Below, in pieces: positions 41,181 through 49,530 of a stretch of DNA of 64,000 bases; position 1 is the stretch's first letter, and each line of letters opens with the position of its first letter. A program made the translations under genes and the position numbers. Below the pieces are notes generated by a model. That model was not told where the DNA came from. It was given only the letters and a program-made list of their open reading frames with translations, and made no database searches. The DNA lies in NCBI GenBank assembly GCA_016219965.1, contig JACRJM010000001.1:62001-126000 (forward strand). Reading direction: 5' to 3'. Source of the DNA: Candidatus Schekmanbacteria bacterium. GTDB taxonomy: Bacteria; Schekmanbacteria; GWA2-38-11; J061.

Positions 41181-41275
41181 TATCCAACAATTTCCCACGC
41201 GTCTGTTATGTTATCTTTCTGGTGCCGCGAGCCACTTGCCTATCTTTATTACAGGATAAGGTATTGAGGGAGATG
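41181..41275 (+). pseudogene. Relic R4 of the ydcF-like 3' end
   Basis: About 95 bp from TATCCAACAATTTCCCACGC through CGTCTGTTATGTTATCTTTC to CAGGATAAGGTATTGA. Slightly more diverged than R2/R3 (GGTGCCGCGAGCC instead of GGTACCGCGAACC). Followed by a GTCGTTGCGAACG-AAGTGAAGCAATCTC repeat at 41298-41327. Confidence 0.83.
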
Positions 41276-41297
41276 GTCAATGCAAATTCGACCCCTT

Positions 41298-41327
41298 GTC
41301 GTTGCGAACGAAGTGAAGCAATCTCAT
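41298..41327. repeat. Short dispersed repeat
   Basis: GTCGTTGCGAACGAAGTGAAGCAATCTCAT, differing from the 36446 copy at one base. Both copies sit just right of a ydcF relic. Confidence 0.7.
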
Positions 41328-41421
41328 TGCTATATTACAGCGGATTATTCTGGCTTTAGATATTGATAGATTATTTTGAGTAAATATTTCTTTTCTCAGA
41401 AAAATTTGTTAAAATATTATA

Positions 41422-41610
41422 ATGATTCAAAAAATTATTACAAAACGGAGCGCTCGGGAATCTTCAGATGTACAAAGCGACCTTGCCTACTGGTTGAGTA
41501 AAATGCCTGAGGAACGCGTCGCTGCCGTTGACTATTTGCGCAAACAATACTATGGAAGCACAACCAGACTTCAGAGAGTTACTCGCGTTATTCAACGTCC
41601 ATCACGTTGA
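41422..41610 (+). CDS. Small protein, likely partner of a nucleotidyltransferase
   Basis: 62 aa. MIQKIITKRSARESSDVQSDLAYWLSKMPEERVAAVDYLRKQYYGSTTRLQRVTRVIQR resembles the short upstream proteins that overlap DUF6036/AbiEii-type nucleotidyltransferase genes. The nucleotidyltransferase start at 41552 lies within it. No good ribosome site is seen. Function unknown. Confidence 0.65.
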   Translation: MIQKIITKRSARESSDVQSDLAYWLSKMPEERVAAVDYLRKQYYGSTTRLQRVTRVIQRPSR

Positions 41611-41710
41611 ATATCTGATAGTGGTGAGGTAAAACACAATTCATTGCAAACAAACGTGCCATAGGCAGAAAAAAGGATATGGCAGACATTGAAGCGCTAG
41701 AAGAAGATTA
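41552..41710 (+). pseudogene. Nucleotidyltransferase (DUF6036-like) with a large internal deletion
   Basis: From ATG 41552 the frame reads MEAQPDFRELLALFNVHHVEYLIVV then stops. Forty bases on, another frame reads FIANKRAIGRKKDMADIEALEED and stop. These are the recognisable first and last ~23 residues of a DUF6036-type nucleotidyltransferase. The middle ~100+ residues, with the active site, are gone. A deletion scar of a TA-like pair. Confidence 0.75.
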
Positions 41711-41782
41711 GGTCCATGATTATATAGCGTAAATCTTGCCCCATTTATTAATGATTCCATTATTGAGGTGAACATCTAAAAC

Positions 41783-43087
41783 ATGAACGTCTATATTTAC
41801 AGAGAGAAGATAGATTTATCATTTATAAAAATCATTCCCGGCGACAGTGTGGTGATCAAGCCGAACCTCATCAAAGAATCTAAAGAAACTGACCCGAATG
41901 AGTGGGAGTCGGTTATAACCTCGCCTAAAATCATTGAGCTTGTCTGCGAAGACGCCTGCAAAAAGCTTTCAGGGAAAGGGATGGTGACTATCTGCGATGC
42001 ACCTCAGACAGATTCTTCTTTTGCTAAGATAGCAGAGAAAACCGGACTTTATGGAATAGCAAAACGCTGCTCTGAAAAATACTCCGTGAAAGTCGAAGTC
42101 CTCGATTTAAGGAATGAGGAATGGGTTAATGAAGGAGGCGTCATCACTGAACGGCGCAAGCTCCCCGGAGATCCAAAGGGGACTATTGCATTCAATCTTG
42201 GCAAAGACAGCTTTTTTTACAAGTTCAAAGGTGAGGGACGTTATTATGGGGCTGACTACGATACAAGTGTTGTGAACAGGCATCACCGCCGAGAAGTGCA
42301 GGAATATTTGATCTCTGCTACTCCGGTTCTCGCTGATGTTTTTATAAATCTTCCAAAGATGAAAACACACAAAAAAACCGGTGTGACTCTGAATCTTAAA
42401 AATCTTGTCGGTATAAACGCTGATAAGAACTGGCTGCCGCATCATACTGAAGGACACCCTGAAAACGGAGGTGACCAGTTTCCTGAATTCGCTCTTAAGA
42501 ACTTCATTGAACAATGGTCGGCAAAATTTACAAGATATCTTGCGCTCAATCTGCCATTCATTGGAACAGGAATAGCAAAGAAATTAAGAAGAGCGGGGAC
42601 AAGCACTTTTGGAGACGGAAGACAGGTAATCAGAAGCGGTAACTGGCATGGCAATGACACGACGTGGAGGATGGTGCTCGACCTTAATAAATGCCTGCTT
42701 TATGGAAATGCAGACGGCACATTAAGGAAGGAGAATCCGAAGCGCTATTATTCATTGATTGATGGTATTAAAGGAATGGAAGGGATGGGTCCCATGCAGG
42801 GAGAGCCTGTTAACAGTAATATAGTGATTGGAGGAAATGACCCTGTGGCTGTTGATACAGTCGCGGCAAGGTTAATGGGATTTGACTGGCGCAAAATCCC
42901 GGTGATCCGGGAGGCTTATAATCTAAACAGACTGCCCATAACTAATATTTCGCCTGACAGCATTAATGTCATCAGCGATGTTCCGGAATGGAATGGAAAA
43001 TTTTCTGATATGGAAGAAAAAACCTTTTTCAATTTCAAACCTCATTTTGGCTGGGCAGGACATATAGAGTATGAAAAAAAATATTGA
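41783..43087 (+). CDS. DUF362 family protein
   Basis: 434 aa. GDSVVIKPNLIKESKETDPNEWESVITSPKIIELVCEDACK, then ISATPVLADVFINLPKMKTHKKTGVTLNLKNLVGIN, is the DUF362 core. VNSNIVIGGNDPVAVDTVAARLMGFDWRKIPVIREA is its conserved C-terminal block. Members occur in exopolysaccharide loci next to CapK-like, bidomain oxidoreductase and heparinase-like genes, as here. Biochemical role unknown. The following gene overlaps it by 17 bp. No signal peptide. Confidence 0.85.
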   Translation: MNVYIYREKIDLSFIKIIPGDSVVIKPNLIKESKETDPNEWESVITSPKIIELVCEDACKKLSGKGMVTICDAPQTDSSFAKIAEKTGLYGIAKRCSEKYSVKVEVLDLRNEEWVNEGGVITERRKLPGDPKGTIAFNLGKDSFFYKFKGEGRYYGADYDTSVVNRHHRREVQEYLISATPVLADVFINLPKMKTHKKTGVTLNLKNLVGINADKNWLPHHTEGHPENGGDQFPEFALKNFIEQWSAKFTRYLALNLPFIGTGIAKKLRRAGTSTFGDGRQVIRSGNWHGNDTTWRMVLDLNKCLLYGNADGTLRKENPKRYYSLIDGIKGMEGMGPMQGEPVNSNIVIGGNDPVAVDTVAARLMGFDWRKIPVIREAYNLNRLPITNISPDSINVISDVPEWNGKFSDMEEKTFFNFKPHFGWAGHIEYEKKY

Positions 43088-44471
43088 TACTGAAGCGATT
43101 TACCTGAGTTTGCCTGTTCCCTTTCAAAATCTCCTGATAACACTGGAAGGGTGGAGATTGAAAAAACGGCGCTATGGGAATGAGTATGAGAATGTATGCA
43201 GGGAAGTCCTTGAGCGAAGCCTTTTTAATGATGAAAAGCTCATTCAATATCAGGATAAGAGACTGCGCGTATTTCTTGCTCTTGCTACTAAGTCTCCTTT
43301 CTGGAAGAGACGTTTCAGCGAATACAAAATCAGAATAGATGGCGAAGATATTTTCTCTGAAATAAAGAAACTCCCTGTTCTTACAAAAGATGAAGTGAAG
43401 AAACATGCTGATGAAATCCTGGATAAAAGCACTTCGCAGAGTGAGTGTATCTCATGCCATACAAGCGGAACCACAGGAAGCGGACTTGTTTTCAAGACCA
43501 CCAGAAAGGCTGAGATGGAGCAGTGGGCGACATGGTGGCGTTACAGGAGCTGGCATAATATCAGCTTTGATACATGGTGCGGATACTTCGGTGGAAGGTC
43601 AATCGTTCCATTAAAGCAGAAGACACCTCCTTTCTGGAGAGTTAACAGGGCAGGAAAACAGCTTATGTTCAGCACCTATCACCTCAGGGCAGAAACATCT
43701 GTGCATTATTTTAAAGCCCTGCGCGAACATAAAATCGAATGGCTCCACGGATATCCTTCAGTTCTGGCACTGCTGGCATCTTTTTTTCTGGAGCTGAAAA
43801 TGCCGCCGCTGTCTTCACTGAAAATTATCACTACAGGAGCTGAAAGCTTATTGCCGCAGCAGAGAAAGATTATTGAAAAGGCTTTTGAGGTTTCAGTCCG
43901 CCAGCATTACGGGCAGGCAGAAGCAGTCGCCAATATCTCTGAGTGTGAGGAAGGGGATTTCCATGTGGATGAAGACTTTTCTCTTGTGGAATTTATACCG
44001 GTTGATGCAGATTCTAAAAAATACAGAATTGCCGGAACCAACTGGACCAATCCGGTTTTCCCTCTTATCAGGTATGATACCGGAGATATAGCGACATTGG
44101 GCGATGACAGGTGTTCATGCGGGAAAGTGGGAAGGATGGTTAAAGAGATTGACGGTAGAATAGAAGATTATGTCACTCTTCCTGATGGCTCAAAAGTTGG
44201 TCGTATGGACCATATCTTTAAAGACCTTATCCATATAAGGGAAGCGCAAGTTTACCAGAAAGAAGCAGGAGAGATTATCTTCCGGGTTGTAAAAGGTGAT
44301 GGCTATGATGAATGCCGTGAAGAACAGAAGCTTATTTCTGAAGGAAAAAAACGACTCGGAAATGATATTAAAATATCTGTTCATTATGCAGATAAACTTC
44401 CAAGAACATCGAGCGGAAAACTGCGGCTCGTAGTTTCTGAAATAAGCAGGATTGAAAGCAATATAGAATAA
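43071..44471 (+). CDS. CapK/PaaK-like adenylate-forming protein
   Basis: 466 aa. SCHTSGTTGSGLVFKTT is the phosphate-binding loop of the acyl-adenylate superfamily. GAESLLPQQRKIIEKAF and HYGQAEAVANISECEEG then LIRYDTGDIATLGD match phenylacetate-CoA ligase-like (CapK) proteins, which are common in capsule loci without a proven substrate. ADKLPRTSSGKLRLVVS holds the C-terminal catalytic-lysine region. Probably activates an acid used to decorate the polysaccharide. Confidence 0.87.
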   Translation: MKKNIDTEAIYLSLPVPFQNLLITLEGWRLKKRRYGNEYENVCREVLERSLFNDEKLIQYQDKRLRVFLALATKSPFWKRRFSEYKIRIDGEDIFSEIKKLPVLTKDEVKKHADEILDKSTSQSECISCHTSGTTGSGLVFKTTRKAEMEQWATWWRYRSWHNISFDTWCGYFGGRSIVPLKQKTPPFWRVNRAGKQLMFSTYHLRAETSVHYFKALREHKIEWLHGYPSVLALLASFFLELKMPPLSSLKIITTGAESLLPQQRKIIEKAFEVSVRQHYGQAEAVANISECEEGDFHVDEDFSLVEFIPVDADSKKYRIAGTNWTNPVFPLIRYDTGDIATLGDDRCSCGKVGRMVKEIDGRIEDYVTLPDGSKVGRMDHIFKDLIHIREAQVYQKEAGEIIFRVVKGDGYDECREEQKLISEGKKRLGNDIKISVHYADKLPRTSSGKLRLVVSEISRIESNIE

Positions 44472-44532
44472 CGCCTCTGATTATGCTGGTCAGTTGACTT
44501 TGCAGGGTCAATATGTTTTTATTTATTCTCAA

Positions 44533-46689
44533 ATGAAACAACTTATTCAATCATACAAAACCGGTGAGCTTGGGATTTTTGATGTCCCTGCGCCGACCTG
44601 CGGCAAAAACGGAATCGTCATTAAAACTTCAGCCTCACTTGTCTCTGCAGGCACGGAGAAGATGATAGTTGACCTTGCCAAAAAATCCCTGGCTGGAAAA
44701 GCGATGGCAAGACCCGACCTCGTAAAGCAGGTTATTGATAAGATGAAACAGGAAGGGATAATGAATGCGCTGGAGAAGGTATTCACCAAACTCGATAATC
44801 CCATTCCTCTTGGCTATAGCTGTGCCGGCAGGGTTGTCCATGCAGGCGAAAATGTGAGCGGTGTTTCTGCCGGCATGAGAGTCGCCTGCGGAGGTGCAGG
44901 TTATGCAAATCACAGCGAGATAAATTTTATCCCCAAGAATCTGTTTGTAAAAATCCCTGATGGCGTAGATGACATTGATGCGTCATTTGTCACTGTCGGA
45001 GCCATAGCCCTTCAGGGTGTTCGTCAGGCAGAGCCGTCTTTGGGGGAGATATTCGCTGTCATAGGATTGGGGCTTATCGGGCAGATAACAGTCCAGCTTT
45101 TAAAAGCAAATGGATGCAGGGTTCTTGGTGTTGATGTTGACCCTGAGAAACTTGCGCTGGCAGAGAAATTAGGCGCAGACATGACATGCAGTGCAGATGA
45201 GCTTGTTGAGGCCGCTAAATCATTCAGCAGCGGATACGGTGTTGATGCTGTCATTATCACGGCATCGACGTTGAGCAACCAGCCCATAGTTGATGCAGGC
45301 GAGATAACGCGTCTTCGCGGCAGGGTGGTTGTTGTAGGTATGGTGGGGATGGATATACCGAGAAACATCTATTATAAAAAGGAACTCGATGTCAGACTGT
45401 CAATGGCGTACGGCCCCGGCAGATACGATCCTGAATATGAAGAAAAAGGAATAGACTATCCTTACAGTTATGTAAGATGGACTGAGCAGCGCAATTTCGA
45501 AGCTTTCCTCGCACTCGTAAACGAGGGAAAGATCACTCCCAAGGAATTGATCACTCACAAGTTTGATTTTAATGATGCGCTTAAGGCTTATGAGTTGTTT
45601 GAAGGAAAGATCAAAGAGAAATATCTGGGGATTGTCCTTTTATATCCTGATAAGGCCGGCATTGAAGAAGACCGGGTAATAAGGCTGTCAGAGAGAATTA
45701 CACCGGCAGGGGATGTATCTGTCGGATTGATCGGAGCAGGTAATTTCGCAAAATCCGTTATCATTCCGACCCTGAAAAAAATAGATGGGATTCAATTGAC
45801 CGGGCTTTGCACTTCCACAGGTGTTAGTGCGCAGGGTGCCGGCAGCAAACATGATTTTAAATTCATAACAACTGATAGCAGAGAGATTTTAGCAAACAAT
45901 GAGATTAATTCAGTTGTAATCACCACAAGACATAATACCCATGCAAAACTGGTCTGCGATTCTCTAAGGGCCGGAAAAAATGTATTTGTGGAGAAGCCTC
46001 TCTGTATAAATGCGCTGGAGCTTTTAGAGATTGAGAAGATATATTATTCCTTTAGCTCCGGCCAGTCTGTTCCTCTCCTGATGGTTGGCTTTAACCGCCG
46101 TTTTTCCCCGCTCATCCGGAAAATGAAATCAAAGGTTAATGATAAGCCTCTCTCTGTTGTTTACAGGATAAATGCCGGCGTGATACCGCGTGAAAGCTGG
46201 ATTCAGGACTTTGAGACAGGAGGCGGCAGGATAATCGGTGAAGTATGTCACTTTATAGATACCTGCTCATATCTTGCGGGAGCAGACCCTGTTGCAGTTT
46301 ACGCAAGATGCGTAAATAAAGATGACAGGTCAATCCCTGACGAGGATAATGTGAATATAGTTTTAACCTACGAAAATGGCTCAACTGCTTCCATCAATTA
46401 TTTTGCTTTCGGGAACAAGCAGATGCCAAAGGAATATATCGAACTCTTTGCCGGGAATATCTCGATGCAGATGAGGGATTTCAGGGAACTGACGATATAC
46501 AGCGGAAATAAAAAGGAACAGATAAAATCATCCAATCAGGACAAAGGATTTATAAACGAGTTTACCGCATTCAAAGAAGCGCTTAAAACCGGAGTACCTG
46601 CTGTTTCATTTGCATCAATCTGCAAGACTACGAGGACTACTTTTAAAATATTGGAGTCTCTCCGTCTCAATCAGGCTGTCTCCATCTAA
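44533..46689 (+). CDS. Bidomain oxidoreductase: MDR dehydrogenase fused to Gfo/Idh/MocA
   Basis: 718 aa from ATG 44533; an upstream TTG gives 13 more residues with no support. Residues 1-365 are a zinc-type medium-chain dehydrogenase (LGYSCAGRVVHAGENVSGVSAGMRVACGG, IGLGLIGQITVQLL). Residues about 395-700 are a Gfo/Idh/MocA dehydrogenase (VGLIGAGNFAKSVIIPTL, KNVFVEKPLCI, GGRIIGEVCHFIDTC). This fusion is a known type, recurrent in polysaccharide loci upstream of heparinase-like genes. Two NAD(P)-dependent steps on a sugar are implied; substrate unknown. The heparinase gene follows after 9 bp. Confidence 0.9.
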   Translation: MKQLIQSYKTGELGIFDVPAPTCGKNGIVIKTSASLVSAGTEKMIVDLAKKSLAGKAMARPDLVKQVIDKMKQEGIMNALEKVFTKLDNPIPLGYSCAGRVVHAGENVSGVSAGMRVACGGAGYANHSEINFIPKNLFVKIPDGVDDIDASFVTVGAIALQGVRQAEPSLGEIFAVIGLGLIGQITVQLLKANGCRVLGVDVDPEKLALAEKLGADMTCSADELVEAAKSFSSGYGVDAVIITASTLSNQPIVDAGEITRLRGRVVVVGMVGMDIPRNIYYKKELDVRLSMAYGPGRYDPEYEEKGIDYPYSYVRWTEQRNFEAFLALVNEGKITPKELITHKFDFNDALKAYELFEGKIKEKYLGIVLLYPDKAGIEEDRVIRLSERITPAGDVSVGLIGAGNFAKSVIIPTLKKIDGIQLTGLCTSTGVSAQGAGSKHDFKFITTDSREILANNEINSVVITTRHNTHAKLVCDSLRAGKNVFVEKPLCINALELLEIEKIYYSFSSGQSVPLLMVGFNRRFSPLIRKMKSKVNDKPLSVVYRINAGVIPRESWIQDFETGGGRIIGEVCHFIDTCSYLAGADPVAVYARCVNKDDRSIPDEDNVNIVLTYENGSTASINYFAFGNKQMPKEYIELFAGNISMQMRDFRELTIYSGNKKEQIKSSNQDKGFINEFTAFKEALKTGVPAVSFASICKTTRTTFKILESLRLNQAVSI

Positions 46690-46698
46690 CTTTGTGTC

Positions 46699-48315
46699 AT
46701 GGAGAAAATATTTCTCTACATCAACACAGTAAAATTCCTTAAGACAGAGCAGGTCTGTTACAGGATTTATTACATCGCACGAAATCTTCTAAGAAGACTG
46801 ACAGGATACAGATATAAACTTTCTATTGATTCTAATTTAAGCAATTCTAATTCAAGCGATTCTGATTCTATTGATGCTGATTTAAAAGAGTTAGTTTTAG
46901 AAAATACTATTTCACGAAGCTCGTCTTATGCGAATGGCACCTTCACATTCCTTAACCTTTCAAAAAAGTTCGATGGTTCTGTTGATTGGCAGTATTCCGG
47001 GCATGGCGCTCTATGGGCTTATAACCTCAATTATTTCGATTACCTGAATCAGTCTGATATAACCCGTGAAGAGGGGCTAAGACTTATCTACGGTTTCATT
47101 GAAAAACTTCCCGGCAACAAAACAGGACTTGAACCATATCCAACATCATTAAGGATTATTAACTGGATAAAGTTTCTCAGACGCAACAAAATCAAAGATA
47201 AGAAGATAGATGCAAGCCTCCATGCTCAGGGAATGATTTTGACAGACAACATTGAATATCATCTACTTGGCAACCATCTTCTGGAAAATGCCTTTGCTCT
47301 TGTTTTTGCTGGCTATTACTTTGGAGATGAATTTATTTATCAGAAAGGGAAGGAAATCCTTGTAAAAGAACTGCCGGAACAGGTACTTCCCGACGGGGGG
47401 CATTTTGAATTAAGCCCCATGTATCACCAGATAATTCTTGAGAGGATTCTTGACTGCATAAATCTTGTTCAAAACAACGAGGGGTTTCGCAGGGAACTCA
47501 ATAGACTGCTATCTGAAACGGCTGAGCTTATGCTTGGCTGGCTTAAGAATATGACATTCAGGAATGGTGATATTCCTCTTGTCAATGACTCTGCAAATGG
47601 GATTGCAGCGACGAGTGCAGAGTTGTTTGATTATGCAGGGAAGCTTGGAATAAAAGAAAAGGTCCTGCCTCTTGGCGAAAGCGGTTACAGGAAGATAGAG
47701 CGGAATAAATATGAGGCAGTTGTTGATGTTGGTCCTATTGGTCCTGATTACCAGCCCGGTCATTCACACAGCGATACTTTTAGTTTTGTCCTTTATGCTG
47801 ATGGAAAGCCATTCATTGTTGATACAGGAGTTTCAACTTATGAATCCAATGAAAGGCGGCTTTCGGAGAGGGGGACCTCAGCGCACAATACTGTGCGTAT
47901 TGAAAACACTGAGCAAAGCGAAGTATGGGAAAGCTTTAGGGTAGGACGAAGGGCTTCTGTAAGGAAGCTGAAAGAAGCGCCTGACAGCATTACTGCAGAG
48001 CATACCGGGTATATGAGGATAGGCGCTGTACACCGGAGGGAGTTTGAATTCCATGATACTAAAGTAGTGATAAGTGATTCGATTATTTCAAATCGAAAAT
48101 ATTTAAGCTTTGCATTCCTTCACTTTCACCCTGAAGTGAATGTAAATGTTGAGAACAACATGGTGATTGCAGATGGTAAACAAATTATAATTACCGGTTA
48201 TGAAAATATTGAAATGAATGATTTTGATTATGCTATCGGGTTTAACAGACTTCTCAAGGCAAAGATGGTGAAGGTGTCTTTTTACAAAAATTTAACAATT
48301 GAAATCCTTGTATGA
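46699..48315 (+). CDS. Heparinase II/III-like polysaccharide lyase
   Basis: 538 aa. The N-terminal alpha/alpha toroid (about 90-330) includes WAYNLNYFDYL and the GNHLLENAFALVFAGYYFGD / GGHFELSPMYHQIILERILD blocks. The C-terminal beta domain contains PGHSHSDTFSFVLYADGKPFIVDTGVSTYES and RGTSAHNTVRIEN, the Heparinase II/III signature with its histidines. No signal peptide is visible, unusual for a lyase expected in the periplasm. It may trim or modify the uronate polymer. Residues 50-68 are a Ser/Asn/Asp run encoded by a degenerate GATTCTAATT-like repeat. It overlaps the next gene by 4 bp. Confidence 0.88.
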   Translation: MEKIFLYINTVKFLKTEQVCYRIYYIARNLLRRLTGYRYKLSIDSNLSNSNSSDSDSIDADLKELVLENTISRSSSYANGTFTFLNLSKKFDGSVDWQYSGHGALWAYNLNYFDYLNQSDITREEGLRLIYGFIEKLPGNKTGLEPYPTSLRIINWIKFLRRNKIKDKKIDASLHAQGMILTDNIEYHLLGNHLLENAFALVFAGYYFGDEFIYQKGKEILVKELPEQVLPDGGHFELSPMYHQIILERILDCINLVQNNEGFRRELNRLLSETAELMLGWLKNMTFRNGDIPLVNDSANGIAATSAELFDYAGKLGIKEKVLPLGESGYRKIERNKYEAVVDVGPIGPDYQPGHSHSDTFSFVLYADGKPFIVDTGVSTYESNERRLSERGTSAHNTVRIENTEQSEVWESFRVGRRASVRKLKEAPDSITAEHTGYMRIGAVHRREFEFHDTKVVISDSIISNRKYLSFAFLHFHPEVNVNVENNMVIADGKQIIITGYENIEMNDFDYAIGFNRLLKAKMVKVSFYKNLTIEILV

Positions 48316-49529
48316 AAATCCTTTTCATTACAGATAATTTTCCCCCTGAAACTAATGCGCCTTCTTCAAGGACCTATGAACATTGCAGGGAATGGGTAAA
48401 GCTTGGAGCTGATATAACGCTAATAACCTGCGTGCCTAATTTTCCTCAAGGTAAACTTTATAAAGGCTACAGCAATAAACTTTATCAGACAGAAAATATG
48501 GATGGGATTAAAGTCATAAGAGTTTGGAGCTATATCACTGCAAATGAAGGTTTTTTAAAAAGGATTTTGGATTATGTAAGTTTTGGATTCACTTCTTTTA
48601 TGGCAGGCTTATTCGTTAAAGCGGATGTCATCATTGCCACATCGCCTCAGTTTTTCACTACAGTTTCTGCATTCTGCCTTAGCGCGCTTAAAAGGAAACC
48701 ATGGATATTTGAGTTAAGAGACCTGTGGCCTGAATCTATAAAAACTGTGGGAGCAATGAAAAATGGGACAGCCATACGTTTTTTAGAACGGCTGGAGCTT
48801 TATCTTTACAAAAAATCTGACATGGTTATTGCAGTCGCCTATGCATTGAAAAAAAATCTTGTTTCAAGAGGGATTGATGGTGAGAAGATAAATGTTGTTA
48901 CAAATGGTGCCAATCTTGAGCTGTTCTCGCAGCGTGTGAAAAATCAGGAGATTTTGAATGCGCATAATTTAGAAAATAAATTTGTGATAGCATATATTGG
49001 CACACATGGAATGGCCCACAGCCTTGAATTCATTGTAAAGTGCACTGATAAGATTCCGGATGAAGATATCCGTTTCCTATTTATTGGAGACGGTGCAAGA
49101 AAATCAGAAGTTCTTAAAATCGCTGAAACAAAAAAAATAAAAAACTGCATATTCCTGAACTCAGTGCAAAGGGATGCGGTAGCCGACTATTTGTCAGTAA
49201 CGGATGTGTCACTGGTACCTTTGATAAAATCTGATACATTCAGGACAGTAATCCCTTCAAAGATATTTGAGTCATGCGCTATGGGAAAGCCAATACTTCT
49301 TGGAGTGGAAGGGCAGGCAAAGGAAATCATAGACAAGTATGATTGCGGTATCTGCTTTGAGCCTGAGAATGAAACTGATTTTATCGCGAAGGTTATGATG
49401 ATGAAAAAAGATAGCGCATTATATAAAAGACTTCAGGATAATTGTGCAATATTGGCGAAGGACTATGACAGACAAAATCTTGCCTCTGAGATGTTTGTTT
49501 ATATAAATAGACTGGTACGTAAGTCTTGA
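48312..49529 (+). CDS. WbuB-like GT4 glycosyltransferase
   Basis: 405 aa. MKILFITDNFPPETNAPSSRTYEHCREWVKLGADITLITCVPNFPQGKLYKGYSN is the hallmark N terminus of WbuB/WcaI-type transferases. PWIFELRDLWPESIKTVGAM and VIPSKIFESCAMGKPILLGVEGQAKEII complete the GT-B pattern. Members add fucosamine-type or glucose residues to O-antigen; the donor cannot be fixed here. Start by ATGA overlap with the lyase gene. It ends 1 bp from the convergent wzz, with no room for a terminator. Confidence 0.9.
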   Translation: MKILFITDNFPPETNAPSSRTYEHCREWVKLGADITLITCVPNFPQGKLYKGYSNKLYQTENMDGIKVIRVWSYITANEGFLKRILDYVSFGFTSFMAGLFVKADVIIATSPQFFTTVSAFCLSALKRKPWIFELRDLWPESIKTVGAMKNGTAIRFLERLELYLYKKSDMVIAVAYALKKNLVSRGIDGEKINVVTNGANLELFSQRVKNQEILNAHNLENKFVIAYIGTHGMAHSLEFIVKCTDKIPDEDIRFLFIGDGARKSEVLKIAETKKIKNCIFLNSVQRDAVADYLSVTDVSLVPLIKSDTFRTVIPSKIFESCAMGKPILLGVEGQAKEIIDKYDCGICFEPENETDFIAKVMMMKKDSALYKRLQDNCAILAKDYDRQNLASEMFVYINRLVRKS

Positions 49530-49530
49530 G

